Shown here piece by piece: positions 55,153 to 64,000 of a stretch of DNA of 64,000 nucleotides (position 1 is the first letter of the stretch; every line of letters starts with the position of its first letter). Location of the stretch: assembly GCF_030247185.1 (NCBI RefSeq), contig NC_080571.1, forward strand, positions 45,797,002-45,861,001, read 5' to 3'. The notes under the pieces are model-generated. The model worked only from the letters and a program-made list of their open reading frames with translations. It did no database searches and was not told the origin of the DNA. Origin of the DNA: Malaya genurostris. Taxonomy: Eukaryota; Arthropoda; Insecta; Diptera; Culicidae. The position numbers and the translations under genes were made by a program.

Positions 55153-56873
55153 TCAAGACAAAAGACCGCTGAACGTTGCTATGCCAACTATTTACGCAGT
55201 GTACAGAGGAGATTAAAGTCTAATCCAAAATCATTCTGGAAGCACGTTAACGAGCAAAGGAAGGAGTCAGATCTTCCTTCATCTATGTTTTACAATGAAC
55301 AGACAAGTCCTAGCATGCAGGAAATTTGCGAAATGTTCATGAAAAAATTCTCTGAGATATTTTCTAGAGAAATCTTAGCACCTTCCCAAATCACCCAGGC
55401 GGCACTTAACGTTCCCGTTTTGGGACAGTCAATGAATTCAATGAACATAAGCGCAAGTTCCGTAAAAACAGCAATCGCAAAATGAAGTCTCCATACTCTG
55501 CTGGACCCGACGGTATCCCGGCAGTTATTTTGAAGCGATGCTCTAGTGGTATTATAGTACCTCTATGTCTACTGTTCCGACTGTCACTCATGACTGGAGT
55601 ATTTCCTGATATCTGGAAATCTGCTTATATGTTTCCTGTGGACAAAAAAGGAGACAAGAAGAACGTCGACAATTGCCGTGGTATCACCGCTCTTAGCGCC
55701 ATTCCTAAATTGTTTGAGCTTATCGTTTTGGAACCTATTTTTAATCACTGCAAGCAGTACATCGTTGAAACTCAACACGGGTTCATGCCGAAACGCTCAA
55801 CGGCCACTAACTTACTAACTTTCACGACGTTTATAACGGATGCTATGTCTAAAGGTCATCAAACGGACGTTGTCTACACGGATCTCTCTGCTGCTTTTGA
55901 TAAAATTAATCACGCTATCACTATAGCCAAATTGGACAGACTGGGCTTCGGTTCCAACATTCTTCGGTGGATTCAATCGTATCTTTGCAATCGACGGCTG
56001 GCGGTTAAGATCAATGAAAATGTTTCCAAGGAGTTTTTTGCTTTTTCTGGTATTCCACAAGGCAGTCATCTCGGACCACTGATATTTCTACTGTATGTCA
56101 ACGACGTGAACTTTTCATTGAAAGGTTCACGATTATCTTTCGCGGACGACCTAAAGTTATTCCAAATTAGCAAGACTCTTGAAGATGCTTGTCTCCTTCA
56201 AAGTGAGATTGAAATTTTTTCCGATTGGTGTGAAATTAATAAAATGACGCTAAATATCAGCAAATGCTCGATTATCACCTTCACACGAAAAAAAACACCA
56301 ATTCGTTTCAATTATTGTCTTCGAGGATCAGTGATTGATAGAGTCAATTGTGTCAAAGATCTTGGCGTTCTTCTCGACGAACAATTGAATTACAAGCAGC
56401 ATATTTCGTACATCGTGGCAAAAGCTTCTCGTTGTCTAGGATTTGTCATGAGAACCGCCAAGCAATTCACAGATATATATTGTTTGAAATCTCTCTACTG
56501 CTCGCTTGTACGGTCAACACTCGAATATTGTTCGTCAGTATGGAACCATCACTTTCATAATGGAGCTTTAAGACTTGAATCAATACAGCGCAGATTCGTT
56601 CGTTTCGCTCTTCGTCGTTTGCCCTGGAATAACCCTCACCAGCTGCCTAGTTATGAAAGCCGTGCGATGCTCATCGGACTCGATACTCTACAAGTACGCC
56701 GAGATCTGTTCCGTGCAATGCTGATTGCCGATATTTTGACGAACAATATTGCACTACTTAGTGAAATCAACATCAACGTGCGTTCTAGAGCTCTTCGCAA
56801 CAACAACCTCCTCAGAATGCCTCTACGTCGTACTAACTACGGAATCAACGGTGCCGTTATTGGATTGCAGTGA
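55153..56873 (+). pseudogene. Reverse transcriptase of the family A Jockey-like LINE
   Basis: From 55,482 an intact frame of 463 codons covers the whole RT. It has AGPDGIPAVILKRC and CRGITALSAIPKLFE, then VYTDLSAAFDKINHAI (residues 131-146, palm), FSGIPQGSHLGPLIFLLYVN (188-207), the catalytic SFADDLKLF (219-227, FADD at 220-223) and a long thumb ending TNYGINGAVIGLQ. No RNase H follows, which is the Jockey-clade plan. Upstream, 55,285-55,484 is in another frame (..FSEIFSREILAPSQITQAA ..SSVKTAIAK) and joins it at a one-base shift near 55,481, in GCAAAATGAAG. A further frame change lies near 55,215. The ATG at 55,482 is internal and not a true start. The protein would need an endonuclease to act. 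Confidence 0.85.
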
Positions 56874-56997
56874 ACCTTCAATGGCGTATCGATGGGATTC
56901 GATTTCCATTTTCCTCGTAGCAGAATAAAAGCGAATTTTTTGAATATTCTTAGAAATAATCATTAGGACTTTAGTTTGTCTGTTGATTAAAAATATA

Positions 56998-57036
<39 letters not shown>
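56998..57036. repeat. (AAAT)n tail of the family A LINE
   Basis: About nine AAAT units close the LINE, as expected for an A-rich retrotransposon tail that has expanded as a microsatellite. Confidence 0.8.
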
Positions 57037-57346
57037 GACAATTAGATGAAAGACAAATTAGATAGCGGAAATATCAATTACAGAATACACATAAATTAAT
57101 AGTTTCCTTCTTTAGTTTTCATTTTTAATGCATTACTCCATTTATAATTCTATTCATTCGCACTTGTTCACTACCAACAGCGAAGACAATGACGCACCTA
57201 GACTACTTGGCACCTGAAACTGACCAGGAAAATTTCAAATGACTAGGTACGATTATTCAACTGACGATGAATGCTGGGAGTTTCACTTGAAAATGGCAGC
57301 AAAAGTCAAATGCATTAGTAGGAATATGCTAACGGTCAGGGGCCAT

Positions 57347-57390
57347 AAATTTCATTTTCATCTTATATTTTTCGATTGAAAATGAAATTT
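57347..57390. repeat. 14 bp perfect hairpin inside the inner element
   Basis: AAATTTCATTTTCA at 57,347-57,360 pairs exactly with TGAAAATGAAATTT at 57,377-57,390 across a 16 nt AT-rich loop. Function unknown. It may be chance in AT-rich DNA or a transposon internal palindrome. Confidence 0.45.
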
Positions 57391-57676
57391 TATCGCACTG
57401 ATAGTGAATATTTTTGCATGTATTTCTACCAACAATCATTCTCCTTTCATACGTTATCAAAGGTAACGAACGTGTGTAATTTCTACCAGATTCCTCGGAC
57501 CAGCAAACATTCCGAAAAACGCAACTAACTTGTATACATCCTCAAAGAATTCGATTACTTTCATTTCTATATAGAGAACCATCATTCTTAAATAAAGAAC
57601 TCCAATTCACTCACTTTTCGAGGAGATATAACTCGTTGAACTGTTCGTGAACGGATTGCCCATCTCTAGTATATTC

Positions 57677-58540
57677 CAATACTATATTAGCCTAGTATAG
57701 TCTAAAAAAAAGGTTAAAAATGAACAAGAAACAATTCTCCTCTCGATTCCATTTAACAACATATACGATATTCATTCAAATTTGAATTCTGGCGAAACAG
57801 AACAAAATCCTTCTGAAATTCTTGAAATGGACTCTTGTCGCTCTAAAAAACAGCAACAATCTATGCCTCTAGTGACTGAGATGATCTAAGTTTGATTCTT
57901 CGTCGACATCAACACCCGCATTTTTGTGATCCTACTATGAAATCCATCTTTAATATAAATTAAACATTAAACATTCACTGAACAAATCAAACCATCTTCT
58001 ACACCTTTCTAAGGTTCTCCTGAACTTTCAGCAACCAATTTCAGCTCTCAAAGAAGGAAATCAAATACTCATTGCAAACGGTGGACAAGGTCAAGATTAC
58101 AACACAAGTATTGTCTCAAGATGACATTACTGAGACATTATGATGAAATTAGGCCAATTATTAGCCCACTCAAAAACATGAAGGCTCCTAAGAATTTTTC
58201 ATAATTTTATTAAACATGTTACCTGATATTTCTTTTACAATCATATTCTGCGAATATGATTGGAATTTAACAGAAATCCAGTCAAAGCATTCATTCGATG
58301 TGCTGTTGTTGATAACAACTAAGAAAGCCTTGATGCTTTCTAATCCATTAAAAATTGCTGCCAAACCCTTACAGAAATTGTTGAACTAAACATGGAATTT
58401 TGGGACGATACGATGTTTCAAAACTTTTATTGAACTTCCCACTCAAACACAAAATGGAATATTGTCTCCAACTTTTCATTTCTTTAATCGGAAAAATCAG
58501 GATGCTGAAAATCTTTACTAAGATTAGAACTAATAATTTT
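57677..58540. other. Interior of the outer element, right side
   Basis: AT-rich, without an intact frame. Near 58,140-58,190 a broken plus-strand reading (IRPIISPLKNMKAPKNF) resembles the linker before the RT domain of Jockey-type LINEs, so a decayed LINE fragment may be included. This is weak evidence. Confidence 0.3.
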
Positions 58541-58656
58541 TTTCCTGGATTTGCACTAAAATTCCCGACTTTTTCCCGGTTTTTCCCGGTGAAACGAAAT
58601 TCCCGACTTTTTCCCGGTTTTCCCGATTTTCCCGGTCACTTGCCACCCTGCTACCG

Positions 58657-59717
58657 TAACTAATTATCAACTTATTAGCAACAAATTATCCATTGAGTTT
58701 TGATTCACATCCAAACGAACCCAAGCTTATCGAAATCGGTAGAGTTTTACTGTGTCTACTGTTTTCAATGTTTTCACGTTTTCTCTTGTCATGTAACAAT
58801 AAAGTCCCGGAGACAGACCGAGTCAAGTTTAACTTACTGGAAAATTTACGTCAGGAGATTTTCAAACATCCACCAAAATCGGACGTAGAAAGTGTTCAAC
58901 AGAGATGAAATAAAAGGAAAATTATCACATCTGTCCAGGTTTTTTTTTTGTTTCACTGGTTTACCAAATAAGCTGGTTAAATTCGAACCAGCGGCAACGA
59001 GTCATAGATAGCAAAATGATTTTCTGCGAAATGATCGCATTCAGCGAAATCGTCATCGTTACACTAAAATGGGTTGTAGTTTAATTCCTGTAGGATGCTA
59101 TGATTCGATCTGCTGTGGGATGTGTAAAATCCAATCGATGATCGGGTTTATCAATGGCAGTTCAAAAATAATCTGTTTAAATATTTTGTACAAGCATATG
59201 TTGATCATATCCACGAAAGTTATCAACTAGAATGTAGAATACGAAGAATCAATACGACCAATCTGAAATGTTCTTCAAACAGTTTAATTCCACTGGTGAC
59301 AGTTGGTTTCGTAATGTTCAACAAGCATTTTGGATTATCGCGATGCGTGAAAAACACTCTCTTAGTTCGATGCTCTATATTCATAACTTTTATCTGGATC
59401 CTACTTCCGGGTTTTTTATCTGGATCCTACTTCCGGGCTCGGAATTACAGGGTGATATATGCCACAAAATGGAATGAAATCTCCACTCACTTCTCGCCAG
59501 TCCGGGTTTCACAGAACACGTAGTTCGAGTAGTAGAGTAGTTCGGATTTTTACGTCTTTTGTTTTGATGCCATTTTCGCCACTTTTTACTTTTCATCCGC
59601 ATCTGATCCGGCTTCGGAATATGAGGGTGATAAGTGATAGAAATTTCAATTTCGAAAGTGTGTTATGTCATTAGAGATAATATGAAGAGGACAAAATTGT
59701 TTAGAGGTAGGCGTGTA
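58657..59717. repeat. Repeat debris with a LINE scrap
   Basis: At about 58,785-58,850 the plus strand reads LLSCNNKVPETDRVKFNLLE, matching the LINE at 48,010-48,075, so it is a small fragment of that family. Near 59,390-59,440 the phrase TTATCTGGATCCTACTTCCG is directly repeated 24 bp apart. The rest resembles dispersed culicid noncoding repeats. No gene is visible. Confidence 0.5.
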
Positions 59718-59719
59718 TA

Positions 59720-60951
59720 AAGACAGTCCCAGAAAGTATGGACGCAACCAAAAACCGCTGCCATTTCTCAATGATTCAGAATCTGTCAATTTTTATAGCT
59801 GCGTCCTATTGTTTACACTCTTCTCTAACCACTTGTGCAGTTGTTTATTCGTTTTCATTAGTTTGTTTCGAAATGCGTGGACTTTCAGCAGAACAACATC
59901 GAAAAATTGTGTACAAATGGTGCACAGAACGCGGACTGTCACTGAGAAAGATAGCAAAAATGGAAGGAGTAAGTGGAAAAGCCGTGCGAATTGCAATCAG
60001 TAAGTTCGGTGAGGATAAACCTGCTAACCCTCAGTTGGATAAACGTATACTGAAGGCGTTCGAGCAAAAGAAGGAGGTTTCAGTTCGGGATGTGGCCAAA
60101 AAAGTGGGCACTTCGAAGTCAAATGTTTTTCGTGCTAAAGAACGTTTGAATCTTCGAATATATAAGAAGCAGAAACAACCAAAACGTAGTCCGAAACAAG
60201 AAGCATCAATCAGGCCGAGGGTTCGAAAGCTGTACAATACGATTCTTGCTGGAAACTTGAACTGCATAATCATGAACGACCAAACCTACGTGAAACTCTA
60301 TTACAAATCCTTGCAGGGACCACAATATTATACGGTGCGAGAAGGGCAAGTGTTGAACCAGTCCGAGACATCGATTGAAGTCGAAAAATTTGGGAGGAAA
60401 GCTATGGTCTGGCAAGCAATTTGTAGCTGCGGTAAGATTTCGAAACCCTTCATCACCACTGCTTCAATGAACAGCGAAATATACATTAAGGAATGTTTAC
60501 AAAAACGACTTCTACCCATGATTCGAAGCCACAAGGATCCTGTTGTCTTCTGGCCAGATCTTGCTTCCTGCCACTACTCGAAATCAACGGTAGAATGGTA
60601 TACTACCAAAACTGTCACTTTCGTCCCAAAAGACATGGATCCACCAAATTGCCCACAACTTCGATCAATTGAGGAATTTTGGGCATTAACGAAGACACAT
60701 CTTAGGAAACATGTCTCGGCAGCCGAAACAGTTCGAGAAAGATAGGAAAAAAGTGTCAAAACTTGTCGCCAAGAAGTCTGTGCGGAATTTAATGAGAATC
60801 GTTGGCTAATGGCTAAGTAGCAAATGTTGAGAATAATATTCTGTTGTTGTAGTCTAATATTATAAGTATATCGAATAAAATTTGAATATCTAACACTTAT
60901 GAATTATTTACAGCGAAATCAAAGTGCGTCCATACTTTCTGGGACTTTCTT
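59720..60951 (+). mobile_element. DD37E Tc1-type transposon (ITmD37E-like), nearly intact
   Basis: The 1,232 bp element has 27 bp TIRs that begin AAGACAGTCCCAGAAAGTAT on the left and AAGAAAGTCCCAGAAAGTAT on the right, with one mismatch in 27. TA flanks both ends (59,718-59,719 and 60,952-60,953). It encodes one transposase frame. Size, TIR length and spacing fit the mosquito DD37E group of the IS630-Tc1-mariner superfamily. Its relative youth contrasts with the broken relatives at 38.2-40.0 and 47.0-47.6 kb. Confidence 0.85.
59873..60745 (+). CDS. Transposase, IS630-Tc1-mariner superfamily, DD37E
   Basis: 290 codons from ATG 59,873 (MRGLSAEQHRK). The frame is open further upstream to 59,738, but that ATG lies inside the TIR and its residues are unlike the family. 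The enzyme would bind its TIRs and cut and join DNA in the nucleus. Residues 1-50 and about 64-96 are the paired helix-turn-helix regions (LSLRKIAKMEGVSGKAVR; VSVRDVAKKVGTSKSNVF). The catalytic core has IIMNDQTYVKL (first D), MVWQAICSCGKISKPF, VFWPDLASCHYSK (second D) and PQLRSIEEFWALTK (E), with 37 residues between the second D and the first E. The frame ends at a TAG after TVRER. Sequence beyond it, in a shifted frame (KKVSKLVAKKSVRNLM), resembles the family's last 20 or so residues, so the C-terminus is probably lost. Activity is uncertain. Confidence 0.85.
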   Translation: MRGLSAEQHRKIVYKWCTERGLSLRKIAKMEGVSGKAVRIAISKFGEDKPANPQLDKRILKAFEQKKEVSVRDVAKKVGTSKSNVFRAKERLNLRIYKKQKQPKRSPKQEASIRPRVRKLYNTILAGNLNCIIMNDQTYVKLYYKSLQGPQYYTVREGQVLNQSETSIEVEKFGRKAMVWQAICSCGKISKPFITTASMNSEIYIKECLQKRLLPMIRSHKDPVVFWPDLASCHYSKSTVEWYTTKTVTFVPKDMDPPNCPQLRSIEEFWALTKTHLRKHVSAAETVRER

Positions 60952-60955
60952 TAGC

Positions 60956-61063
60956 ATAAGGGGTATATCGATGCCTTTCACGCAGCCCATTTGGTTTCGA
61001 CTCCCGAGCCCCGCAGAAAGTTTTTCTGACCCGAAGAGGCAAATAACCTTAAGGTTAAAACAC
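60956..61063 (+). mobile_element. tRNA-derived SINE, copy 3 (5' part decayed)
   Basis: Contains GGGGTATATCGATGCC, TTTCACGCAGCCCATTTGG, a box B-like GGTTTCGACTCCC, GCAGAAAGTTTTTCTGACC and AAATAACCTTAAGGTTAAAA, in the same order as copies 1 and 2. Box A is degraded. It starts directly after the TA of the DD37E transposon, so one probably landed next to the other. Confidence 0.7.
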
Positions 61064-61188
61064 AGATGGGTAATGTCAGAGACATAACTGGATGACGCAC
61101 GAATCAAACTGACATACTTTTCTACACTTCGCTAACATGGAAAAAAAATCAAATGAAACCAAATATTTTCAATTTATAACGCAAAATA
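61064..61188. other. Repeat-like spacer
   Basis: The phrase GATGGGTAATGTCAGAGACA and following sequence looks like part of a dispersed culicid repeat. No gene is visible. Confidence 0.35.
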
Positions 61189-61401
61189 CACCCAAACCTC
61201 CATTTACGGTGCTTATATATGTATATATGTATTATTATACGTACACATGTGTGCAAATATTTGTATTTCTTAATACATATAAAAATTGGTGAAGTAAAAG
61301 CGATCATTCATATGTATAAATATTTACACATATATGCAGACGAGTGAGTGTGCAAGCATACATACATACATATATAAGGTTCGTAAAAGGAGGTTTGGGT
61401 G
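61189..61401. mobile_element. 213 bp MITE, CACCCAAACCTCC ends, TA duplication
   Basis: The ends read CACCCAAACCTCCATTTACG and the complement of CGTAAAAGGAGGTTTGGGTG. TIR similarity continues into TTATATATGTAT on both sides. TA lies at 61,187-61,188 and 61,402-61,403. The interior is AT-rich with ATACATAC repeats. No coding capacity. Confidence 0.75.
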
Positions 61402-61409
61402 TATTCGTA

Positions 61410-63345
61410 TTTTTGTATTTTCAGGAGTACCTTTTAGGAAGTGTCAAGACATATTTAATAAATTGTATCTGAAACATGCAGCCATGCATATCATACATCA
61501 CCGTTTGCTGTGAGTTCTGGTGTACCTCAAGGAAGCCACTTAGGACCGTATATCTTTTTACTCTACCTTAATGATATGCACTTCTTACTGAAATGTTTCA
61601 AACTATCATTTGCGGATGACTTCAAACTCTACCATTTGATCAAAGAACAAGAAGACGCACACTTTTTGCAAGCTCAATTGAATACATTCGTGGAATGGTG
61701 TCACTCCAACAAGATGGTGTTAAACGCCTCTAAATGCTCCGTCATATCGTTTTCCCGCAGACACTCAGGGGTTGCAAGGGTTTTAAACGATGAAAATAAT
61801 CATCATTTTTGCGATTTTTTTTCCAGAACTATCGTTCAAAAAAATAAATTCAAATGTTTTTCATGATAAAAAGCATCATTCGAACAACATTTTGAAATTT
61901 TTCATAGAAAAATATTGAGAAATAAGTCGGTGAAGAAATATTTTTGGGGACACCTCCTAAAAATCATGATTTGCGGTGTCCACTGTATCTCAGCGCAGAC
62001 CAATCAGAAGTGAACAAATGAACGCAGCATAGTTAGAGAAGAACCCAACGTTTCTGTTTGATTTTGTTTTATTTTTTTTTAAATTTTTGGTGGTTGTTTA
62101 AAGAGAAAACTACGATTTTCACGAAAAAATTTGCCATTTGGTAACTGTTAAACCTCCCTAAAGCAAAAAACAACGAAAAGGAAAACGTTGGGGTCTGGTT
62201 TTTATATGTAGAAAATGTGTGCAAAAATTGAAAAAAAATGGTGCAGTAGTTTTTGAATGACGATGGACACGGACTTTCAAAACCTGCTTTCGAAAAAAAT
62301 GCGTTTAAAGTTTTTTTTTGTCTATAAAATTAATGGTAACAATTAATCCTAAAGAAAAAAATTTTTCTAAAAATCATATTTTTTCTTTTATAATTTATTG
62401 TAATGAAACATTTCAAGAATGTTTTGTCAAGTTTTGAAGTCAATCGAAGTAGAAATCTTGGGCCTGTGCGACGAGCTCTTGCTTCTTTGCAGAATGAGAT
62501 AGCCATAGATAAAGGTCCATAACTTCCAGAGTTTCGTTCCAATAGGCTTGAAAATTTCACAGAATATTCTTGAAATGTTTTACCATAAGACAATATAAAG
62601 AAAATAATAATTGATTTTTCAAAAGTGTTAGACCCGCCCCTTAATACAATCACATATTGATTGCCCTGATCTGCTACGATTGGTGAACTTTGACATCCAT
62701 CGTCGCAATCTTCGTTCACATCCATTTTTACGAATCCCTCGTGCTAGAACTAACTACGGATATACTGAACCGTTTCTGAGTATGTGTCGTTTATTTAACA
62801 GTTGCTCGCAGGTCTTTGATTTTCATATCTCGCGTAATGCGCGATAAAACGCTTATTCAATGATTCCTTAACTATCCAGTAAATAAATATTCACCATCTT
62901 CATTGGAAACTAATCAGAAGCGCCGAAACTAACCCGTTCGTCCTTCCTCTCATTTTCTCCGTCTTCCACCATCTTTTTGATCACTAATTAGATCTACATG
63001 CCGGTTCTAACCCCGTCCACGCTCACTCCCTGCTCCCTCAACTAACCTTCTTCTTCCATCTTCATATCCACTTTTCTCTTCTATTTCAAGAAAGCTCTGC
63101 TCTGTAATGCTGTAATATTGTGTCATCAACACCAGTTACAAGGTTAGTGGTTTAGCTTTAACTGTTAGTTTTAATTGTTAGTTGTAAACGTAAATGTATG
63201 CATGCTGTTGGATCATTGTAATCTGTTAATACAAACGATGAGGAGGTTTTATGCCTGCTGGAGATTGAGATTGCTATATTTAATCTCCATCGGGCTTTTC
63301 CCTGCTCCACAAATAAACAAATAAACATAAAAAATAAGAATATAA
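61410..63345 (+). pseudogene. Jockey-like LINE, family B, plus copy, split by a repeat
   Basis: The RT palm is present from about 61,500: SSGVPQGSHLGPYIFLLYLN and LSFADDFKLYHLI (FADD at about 61,612), then FVEWCHSNKMVLNASKCSVI to about 61,765. The frame is then replaced by the dispersed repeat at about 61,770-62,640. The C-terminal region resumes at about 62,650 (LLRLVNFDIHRRNLRSHPFL, ARTNYGYTEPFLSMC). A 3' untranslated region follows, ending CATCGGGCTTTTCCCTGCTC and AAATAAACAAATAAA near 63,330. The 3' region matches the minus copy at 51,218-51,720. It is 5'-truncated with no endonuclease, and the thumb is missing. Confidence 0.8.
61875..62645. repeat. Dispersed repeat, copy 2, inserted in the LINE
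   Basis: The partner of 49,317-49,745 with the same ordered words. This copy is longer, with extra sequence at about 61,945-62,330. It separates the RT core from the C-terminal part of the surrounding Jockey-like LINE, so it inserted later or replaced part of it. The right end CCGCCCCTTAATA coincides in both copies. The left end may begin near 61,770 (CAGGGGTTGCAAGGG). Confidence 0.6.
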
Positions 63346-64000
63346 TAAATCAAAATTTCGTAGAATCTGTTCGGTCTAGGCTGCTCGAATTTGGAAACTT
63401 GAAATTTATATAAATATTTAAAAAAAGCATTTCATGAGATTCATAATAACTGATCGGACTCGTCAACTTTTAAAGTATCACACTCTGTATTCACATTTCT
63501 TACTTATGAATTTTTATCTGTAACTACAAATGAACAATTTCGCAATAGGCGAGAAATTAAATTATGGGAACATTTTGCATACAAGTTGAATAACTTAATT
63601 GACCGTCTTAAACAACACGGACAAGTGTCCCTCATATTAGTAAGTCAAAAAAGTGCCTGATTCATAACCATCCATATTTAATGTCTGTTTTACTAACGAA
63701 CAAAATCGTGTCGTAATACTCAATCACTGAAAATATACCGTATTTATGCGGTGAATATTTTAAGCGCCTTATTTTGGCACTGAATTTCACCTTAATGCTC
63801 ATTCATACCAAACACTTGAAAAAAACTTCAACTTTGAGTTAGTATTAGTTATCTCATACTACTGAAAAATGTATCATAAATTGCAGAACATATTTCCGAT
63901 GGAAATTAGAAGAAATTACGATGGTACGAGATATTTACGACTAAGTTCTATCCATTCTTGCAAAGAGTAAACTTTCAAAAGGCGCCCATAGTAAAGTAAG
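63346..64000. other. AT-rich stretch, nothing recognised
   Basis: No gene, TIR or repeat unit is recognisable. Confidence 0.45.

Larger units (their letters stand above)
55153..57037 (+). mobile_element. Jockey-like LINE, family A, 5'-truncated
   Basis: Coding sequence starts mid-ORF2 at about 55,153 with a degraded RT-proximal linker and ends at a stop at 56,871-56,873. About 125 bp of 3' untranslated region follow, then an (AAAT)n tail (56,998-57,036). The endonuclease and ORF1 are absent, as expected from incomplete reverse transcription. It lies inside the inner hAT-like element. Confidence 0.85.
54811..57668. mobile_element. Inner hAT-like element, TAGAGATGGGCAA ends, 8 bp duplication
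   Basis: The ends are TAGAGATGGGCAATCG and its complement CGGATTGCCCATCTCTA (one mismatch). The flanks GTGTATTC (54,803-54,810) and GTATATTC (57,669-57,676) form an 8 bp duplication with one change. A Jockey-like LINE at 55,153-57,037 fills most of it, so about 970 bp is the element itself. The left part carries GC-richer sequence (54,985-55,140) and no transposase. Confidence 0.75.
54295..58650. mobile_element. Outer TIR element, CAGGGTGGCAAGTGA ends, 6 bp duplication
   Basis: The ends read CAGGGTGGCAAGTGA and TCACTTGCCACCCTG. CTACCG lies directly outside both (54,289-54,294 and 58,651-58,656). Subterminal CCCGGTTTTTCCCGG-type words cluster near both ends (54,335-54,375 and 58,563-58,640). 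CAGGG ends suggest a hAT-related element. A 6 bp rather than 8 bp duplication would fit the hAT6-like groups, but this is inference. About 1.5 kb belongs to the element itself. The rest is the nested insertion at 54,811-57,668. No transposase frame is recognisable. Confidence 0.75.

Overview
The window is eukaryotic, AT-rich and almost entirely non-genic, and it most likely comes from a mosquito of the culicine/sabethine type. That placement is inference. It rests on a transposase with the DD37E spacing first described from mosquitoes, on dispersed phrases I recognise from culicid genomes (for example CTCGACGAACTGA..TCGAATGG and GTTACGTCACTTATACC), and on three copies of a tRNA-derived SINE. 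I found no host protein-coding gene I can defend. Every open frame with recognisable domains belongs to a transposable element. Six blocks of less AT-rich, apparently low-copy DNA with trinucleotide runs (about 4.2-6.3, 11-14, 17.4-19.9, 34.7-36.8, 44.2-45.5 and 52.1-54.1 kb) look like intron or intergenic DNA of the host. The rest is transposons and repeats.

Layout. 0-4 kb: dispersed repeats and a 2.1 kb fold-back element. 6.5-10.6 kb: a degenerate long tandem array with an adenine/purine-rich plus strand. 14-15 kb: a 500 bp direct duplication ending in an inverted repeat. 16.3-17.4 kb: a TIR element. 19.9-20.8 kb: a SINE and a hAT-type MITE. 21.4-24.0 kb: a 9/10 bp satellite with higher-order structure. 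24.6-34.4 kb: three copies of a 0.5-0.7 kb AT-rich repeat that have taken a 44 bp LINE tail, a poly(A)-tailed 1.8 kb insert with a 29 bp target duplication, a near full-length RNase H-bearing LINE (itself split by a Tc1/mariner-type element), and a SINE.

37-47.7 kb: a graveyard of IS630-Tc1-mariner transposases (DD34D mariner, tandem DD37E copies, a DD41D-type copy, another DD37E-like copy) with a second hAT MITE. 47.8-49.2 kb: a deleted LINE. 49.3-51.1 kb: a tandem duplication, one copy of which holds a MITE with its empty site visible next door. 51.2-52.1 kb (minus) and 61.4-63.3 kb (plus): two copies of one Jockey-like LINE. 54.3-58.7 kb: an outer TIR element containing an inner hAT-like element containing a Jockey-like LINE. 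59.7-61.0 kb: a nearly intact DD37E transposon.

The genes do not form a pathway. What unites them is transposition. The autonomous-looking sources are the LINE open frames (endonuclease, reverse transcriptase, RNase H) and the DD37E transposase, each with at least one lesion. The MITEs and SINEs depend on enzymes made elsewhere. The most useful content is the set of clean insertion boundaries, which order the events in time, and a few structures I cannot explain: the inverted-duplication DD41D element, the 1.8 kb poly(A)-tailed insert of unknown content, the purine-skewed array and the satellite.
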